In this document: positions 60,463 to 64,000 of the stretch, one piece after another
How the letters are laid out: each line of letters opens with the position of its first letter
Numbering within the stretch: position 1 is the first letter of the stretch
Source of the DNA: Actinoplanes lutulentus
GTDB taxonomy: Bacteria; Actinomycetota; Actinomycetes; Mycobacteriales; Micromonosporaceae
Length of the DNA: 64,000 nucleotides
Assembly (NCBI RefSeq): GCF_003259845.1
Contig: NZ_QLMJ01000023.1
Location: 1-64,000 of the forward strand
Direction: 5' to 3'
The notes under the pieces: model-generated
Database searches by the model: none
Seen by the model: only the letters and a program-made list of their open reading frames with translations
What the model was told of the DNA's origin: nothing
Program-made: the position numbers and the translations under genes

Positions 60463-61208
60463 TCCTCCCCGCCGCGCGGCAATCGCAGCGCGTAACCCAC
60501 CCCGCGGACCGTGTGGATCAGTGGCGGATCCGTCCGGTCGATCTTGCGGCGAAGGTAGTAGACGTAGGACTCCACGATGCGGCCGTCGCCACCGAAGTCG
60601 TATTTCCACACCCGGTCCAGAATCTGTGCCTTGCTCACCACCCGGCCCGCGTTCGTCATCAGATAGCGGAGCAGGTTGAACTCGGTCGGGGACAGTTCGA
60701 TCAGCCGGCCGGCCCGCCGCACCTCGTGGGCGTGCTCGTCCATCTCCAAATCCGCGTAGCGCAGCACGCCAGTGTCCGGAAGGGGCTCGTCCGGCTGGCT
60801 GCGCCGCAGGATCGCGCGTATCCGTAGCACGACCTCCTCGAGACTGAACGGCTTGGTCACGTAGTCGTCGGCGCCGGCCGAGAGACCGAGGATCCGGTCC
60901 TCGACCGCGTCGCGGGCGGTGAGGAACAGGACGGGGACGCGGTGCCCGGCGGCACGCAGCCGCCGGGCCACCTCGAAGCCGTCCAGATCCGGGAGCATCA
61001 CGTCGAGGACGATCAGGTCCGGTTCGAACTCCTGCACCGCGACCAGGGCGCCGTGGCCGGAGCCGGCGACACGAACGTCGTAGGCGACGAGCCGGAGCGT
61101 CGCGCTGAGCAGCGCGGAGATGTTCGGCTCGTCGTCGACGACGAGGACGCGAGCGGGTCGCGCCGCGGGGTCACTGACGGTGGCGGAAACACGGGTCTCG
61201 GATAGCAC
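60459..61208 (-). CDS. OmpR-family response regulator
   Basis: The 249-residue regulator has a receiver domain with acidic pair D25/D26, phospho-acceptor D69 in LIVLDVMLPD, and the conserved Lys in YVTKPFS. The C-terminal winged helix (about 150-245) includes LSPTEFNLLRYLM and the DNA-contact helix before VRGVGYALR. It begins at GTG 61208 and is coupled to the histidine kinase. It likely controls the adaptor and ABC genes on both sides. Confidence 0.95.
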   Translation of the reverse strand: MLSETRVSATVSDPAARPARVLVVDDEPNISALLSATLRLVAYDVRVAGSGHGALVAVQEFEPDLIVLDVMLPDLDGFEVARRLRAAGHRVPVLFLTARDAVEDRILGLSAGADDYVTKPFSLEEVVLRIRAILRRSQPDEPLPDTGVLRYADLEMDEHAHEVRRAGRLIELSPTEFNLLRYLMTNAGRVVSKAQILDRVWKYDFGGDGRIVESYVYYLRRKIDRTDPPLIHTVRGVGYALRLPRGGEE

Positions 61209-61250
61209 GGAGTTAGAAGTACCAACCGATTCTTTGAGCCAGCTATGAAC

Positions 61251-62582
61251 TCACCATGATTTGGCGACCACTTCGCCCTCGGCCAGGCCCGACGTGATCT
61301 CGGTGTACTGATCGCCCCGCAGACCCAGCTTCACCTGCGTCGGGACGCCGTTCTTCGCCACGGTTCCGGTGGATCCGCTGACGTCGTGCACCGCCGTGCT
61401 GGGCACCCGCAGCACGTCCTCCTTGCTGCCGGTCGTCACCCGGACGTTCGCGCTCTGCCCCACCAGCAACTCCTCGGGGGCGTCGTCGAAGGAGAGCACC
61501 ACGCCGAACCGGGTCAGCGTGCCGTCGCTGGTGCCGACCGGGTCGACCTGCACGACGGTCGCGTCGAAGTTCTGCCCGGCCTTGTCGGCGAGCGTGATCA
61601 CAGCCTTCTGACTGACGTCCAGGTGGTCCGCGTCGGCCTCCGGGAAGTCCGCGCTGATCTGCATGTCGTACACGTCGGCCAGGCTGATGAACGCCGAACC
61701 GGAGCTGACCTGGCTGCCCACCTTGCCGCTCACCGAGAGGATCTTGCCGGCGATCGGCGCGGTGATGGTGGCGCCCTCCAGTGCCTCCTCGGCCTCCTCC
61801 AGGTTCACCTCGGCCTGGTTCACCCGCTGCTGCGCGGTGAGGATCGCGTCGCCGCTGGAGCTGCTGCCGCCCTGCTGGCCGCCGCTGCTGCCACTCCCGC
61901 TGCCACTTCCGCTCCCGCTCCCGGAGCTGCTGCCGCAGCTGCCGGAAGATCCTCCGGTGGTCCCGCCACTGCCTCCGGGGACCTTGGTGGTGGGAGACGC
62001 CGCCGCCTTCGAGGTACGCGTGGACGACGGCGATGTGGTGGCCGTAGCCGTGGCCGTGGCCGTAGCGATGGCCGTCGGAGAGGCCGTGGCCGACACGGAC
62101 GGCGACGCCGTAGCGGTGGCCGACGCCGTGGCGGTGGTGGTGTACGCGGCGGCCACGTCACACCCGGTGGTCTCGGTCGACGTGGCCGACGACGCGTTCT
62201 CCTCGGCCTCGTCGAGGTTGTCCTGTGCCTCGTCCAGCGCGTCCTCGGCGTCGTCGACCGCCTCGGCGGCGTCCGTGTCGTCGACGGTCGCGAGGACCTG
62301 TCCCGCGGTCACCGTCGAGCCGGACCGGACCTTGATGGTCTCGACAGTGCCCTTGACCGAAAATGACAAGCTGCGCGTCTGTGCCGCCTGCAGCGTGCCG
62401 GTCGTGGCGACCTCGGTGGTCACCGCGCCCTTGTCGACCGTGGCGGTCTCGGCCGCCTTCGTCTTGTCGTCCGCGGCGCCCGCCGTCAGCGCACGCACCA
62501 CGCCGAAGGCGATCAACGCGAGCACGACGGCCGCCACGAGGAGCCAGATCAATCGCCGGCGACCGGCCAGTGCAACACCCAT
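61251..62582 (-). CDS. Membrane-fusion (HlyD-like) adaptor 2
   Basis: The 443-residue protein is a second adaptor: one membrane segment (about 12-33), a lipoyl/coiled-coil part (EDALDEAQDNLDEAEENASS near 110-130), a long Ala/Thr/Ser/Gly low-complexity insert (about 130-250) with a Gly-Ser repeat, then a second helix and a beta-barrel domain. Sequence and order parallel adaptor 1 (ITSGL-x-GE near both C-termini), so the two are paralogues. ATG 62582 chosen; TTG 62606 is an alternative. It has no ATPase or permease of its own. Confidence 0.85.
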   Translation of the reverse strand: MGVALAGRRRLIWLLVAAVVLALIAFGVVRALTAGAADDKTKAAETATVDKGAVTTEVATTGTLQAAQTRSLSFSVKGTVETIKVRSGSTVTAGQVLATVDDTDAAEAVDDAEDALDEAQDNLDEAEENASSATSTETTGCDVAAAYTTTATASATATASPSVSATASPTAIATATATATATTSPSSTRTSKAAASPTTKVPGGSGGTTGGSSGSCGSSSGSGSGSGSGSGSSGGQQGGSSSSGDAILTAQQRVNQAEVNLEEAEEALEGATITAPIAGKILSVSGKVGSQVSSGSAFISLADVYDMQISADFPEADADHLDVSQKAVITLADKAGQNFDATVVQVDPVGTSDGTLTRFGVVLSFDDAPEELLVGQSANVRVTTGSKEDVLRVPSTAVHDVSGSTGTVAKNGVPTQVKLGLRGDQYTEITSGLAEGEVVAKSW

Positions 62583-62766
62583 GGCCGAGGAGTCTGGCGA
62601 GCCCAACTCGCCGGGGCCTCGGTCCCGCCTCGGAGTTCGCTAGGAGCCGTACCGGCCGCTCTTAGGTAATTCCTAGGGTCGTCCGACGTTGCGCACAGCT
62701 CCGGCCGCTTTCCTCTGATCCGGGCTTCCACCCACATTCTTGGCTTGCATCGACAGGAGACTCAAC

Positions 62767-63414
62767 GTGCCGGTAGTCAGTTCGAAGACGCGTCTCCGCG
62801 CGGGCGCTCTGCTCGTGGCTTCCGTGGCCGTGCTGTTCACGGCGGCCTGCGGTGGCGGCTCGGACGACAGCAGCAGCACGAGTGGCACCAGCAGCGAGCA
62901 GGGTGGCGGCAACTCGGCGTTCGCCGCGTACATCAGCTGCCTGAACGAGAACGGCGTGACCATCACGATGCCGTCCGGCGGCGCCGGCATGGGCAACGGC
63001 GGCGCCCGGCCGTCCGGAGCACCCGGCGGCGTCATGCCGTCCGGCGGCCCCGGCGGCGGTGGCCAGCCCGGCGCGATGCCGTCCGGCCAGCCCCGGCCCT
63101 CCGGCAGCGCCGGCCAGCGCGGTGGCGGCGGTTTCCCCGGCGGCGGCGGCTTCTCGCAGCCCGAGGGCGTCGATGACGCGACCTGGGAGAAGGCACAGAC
63201 CGCGTGCGCCTCGGTGCGGCCCAGCATGGGCGCCGGCCGCGGCAACGGTGGCGGCGGCAACAACGCCGGCGGCGGCGCGGACGCGGCGTACACCAACTGC
63301 CTCAAGGAGAACGGCGTCACCGACACCGCCAACCTCGACGAATCCAACGCGGCGACCAAGAAGGCCGTCGAGACCTGCTCGGTCCTGAAGCCGACGGCAG
63401 CCGCCACCTCGTAG
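62767..63414 (+). CDS. Lipoprotein with duplicated AAY-x-x-C-L-x-ENGVT motifs
   Basis: The 215-residue protein starts at GTG 62767 behind AGGAG. Residues 1-28 form a lipoprotein signal (FTAAC, lipid Cys 28). Two similar segments, AAYISCLNENGVTI (near 52) and AAYTNCLKENGVTD (near 175), flank a Gly/Pro/Ser-rich middle that contains FPGGGGFSQPEGV. Each segment is followed later by another Cys, so each could form a disulfide-stabilised domain. I do not know the family. It is divergent from adaptor 2 and shares the Phe-Pro-Gly-rich composition of that locus. Confidence 0.75.
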   Translation: MPVVSSKTRLRAGALLVASVAVLFTAACGGGSDDSSSTSGTSSEQGGGNSAFAAYISCLNENGVTITMPSGGAGMGNGGARPSGAPGGVMPSGGPGGGGQPGAMPSGQPRPSGSAGQRGGGGFPGGGGFSQPEGVDDATWEKAQTACASVRPSMGAGRGNGGGGNNAGGGADAAYTNCLKENGVTDTANLDESNAATKKAVETCSVLKPTAAATS

Positions 63415-63430
63415 GTAACCCCCGAAGTTT

Positions 63431-63484
63431 CCGTGCCGGCGTCGCGCTGCCCCCCGTTGTAGCGACGCCGGCACGGTTCTTTTT
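63431..63484 (+). terminator. Intrinsic terminator of the lipoprotein gene
   Basis: CCGTGCCGGCGTCGC (63431-63445) pairs perfectly with GCGACGCCGGCACGG (63462-63476), followed by TTCTTTTT. It also sits against the stop of the convergent LRV gene. Confidence 0.93.
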
Positions 63485-64000
63485 CAGCGCACCGCGGCTT
63501 CGGCGAGGATCTGTTCCATCAGGTCGACCGGCAGGTTGGGGTTCGCCGAGGCCGCGCTGGTGGTCTGCCGCTCCGCGAAGAGTTCGAGAGCCCGCTCCGG
63601 GGTCAGCCGCTCGTCGCCGGCCACCCATTTCCGCACCGCGGAGTCCTCGTCGTGACTGAGCCGCTCGATCAGCTCAGCCGGCGCGCGACGGTCGAGCACC
63701 ACGATGGCCCGGGCGTTCCAGTCCGGCGAATCCGCGTAGCCGGTCAGGTCCGCACCGGCCAGCGCCGGGTGCCAGAGCAGGTCCGTACGGGTGATCACCT
63801 GAGCTTCCAGATAGGTGTCCACCACCAGCGCCGCGGGCACGCCCGCGTGCTGCTCGCAGAGCAGCAGCCGGACCGGGAAGTCGTCGTCCGCCCCGAGCAG
63901 TTCGATCTGCGCCGGCGTGAGCCGCTTGTTGCGGGCCGCGCTGCGACGCAGCCCCGGGTGGGCCGACCGAACGCAGCGATCCAGCAGGTCACCGCCGGCG
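63484..64000 (-). CDS. Leucine-rich-repeat-variant-like protein (5' end beyond window)
   Basis: The leftward frame is open from the window edge to the stop at 63484; about 171 residues of the C-terminus are visible. Repeating helical units (DDDFPVRLLLCEQHAGVP, TRTDLLWHPALAGADL, DWNARAIVVLDRRAPAELIERLSHDEDSAVRKWVAGDERLT) fit the LRV/HEAT-like solenoids found in actinomycetes. Such solenoids bind proteins; no enzyme motif is seen. The start lies outside the window. Confidence 0.7.
   Translation of the reverse strand, partial: AGGDLLDRCVRSAHPGLRRSAARNKRLTPAQIELLGADDDFPVRLLLCEQHAGVPAALVVDTYLEAQVITRTDLLWHPALAGADLTGYADSPDWNARAIVVLDRRAPAELIERLSHDEDSAVRKWVAGDERLTPERALELFAERQTTSAASANPNLPVDLMEQILAEAAVR

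Overview
The window is very GC-rich, uses many GTG and TTG starts, has almost no TTA codons and is dense with actinobacterial families (TIGR03089, GPP34, STAS and PknB-type signalling proteins, DUF6412, DUF5990). It reads as chromosome of a high-GC actinomycete, most likely a Micromonosporaceae member such as Actinoplanes. That placement is inference from gene content, not from a marker gene. No rRNA, tRNA, CRISPR array, integrase, transposase or replication origin was found.

Layout. 1-764: truncated end of a secreted Asn/Gln/Gly-repeat protein. 1106-6611: leftward operon DUF5990 - SNF2 helicase - SWIM zinc finger - DUF6412 - YidC-type insertase. 6694-12558: rightward esterase/ATP-grasp pair, a secreted GH9 cellulase and a cytochrome P450. 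13189-17085: stress and signalling cluster (STAS antagonist, APC permease, tandem universal stress protein, Ser/Thr kinase). 17430-23473: beta-propeller glycosidase, sulfotransferase, an unknown TTA-containing gene, a ScyD-like exported protein, a nucleoside-kinase-like protein and a membrane metallophosphoesterase. 24760-33433: StyA-like flavin monooxygenase, a fused ABC exporter, an HtrA-like protease, a lipoprotein, a peptidoglycan-binding-like protein, TIGR03089 and a methyltransferase. 33698-39732: phenylacetate catabolism (paaN-A-B-C-D-E) with a divergent TetR regulator and a clear 26-bp operator. 39847-41799: animal-type haem peroxidase with two LysM domains. 41846-45584: inositol catabolism (iolB, iolD) with a sugar-binding lipoprotein. 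45756-48555: GPP34, APC permease and GNAT. 48981-52368: LigB-type dioxygenase, TerC and a small protein. 52538-62582: leftward locus with two membrane-fusion adaptors, a two-component system, a MacB-like ABC ATPase and permease, a DUF5666-like membrane protein and a large LuxR regulator. 62767-64000: a duplicated-motif lipoprotein and the end of a leucine-rich-repeat-variant gene.

The most unusual material is non-coding. Two convergent intergenic regions (about 12.64-13.12 kb and 49.86-50.52 kb) share the same ordered series of short sequence blocks and nested palindromes, so they look like two copies of a dispersed composite repeat. At the same internal point one copy has a single 7-bp unit and the other has an exact array of twenty. 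Other points to check are the esterase/ATP-grasp pair, the unsecreted LysM haem peroxidase, in-frame tandem expansions inside the TIGR03089 gene, and the shared Phe-Pro-Gly-rich segments in three exported proteins of the 55-63 kb efflux locus.
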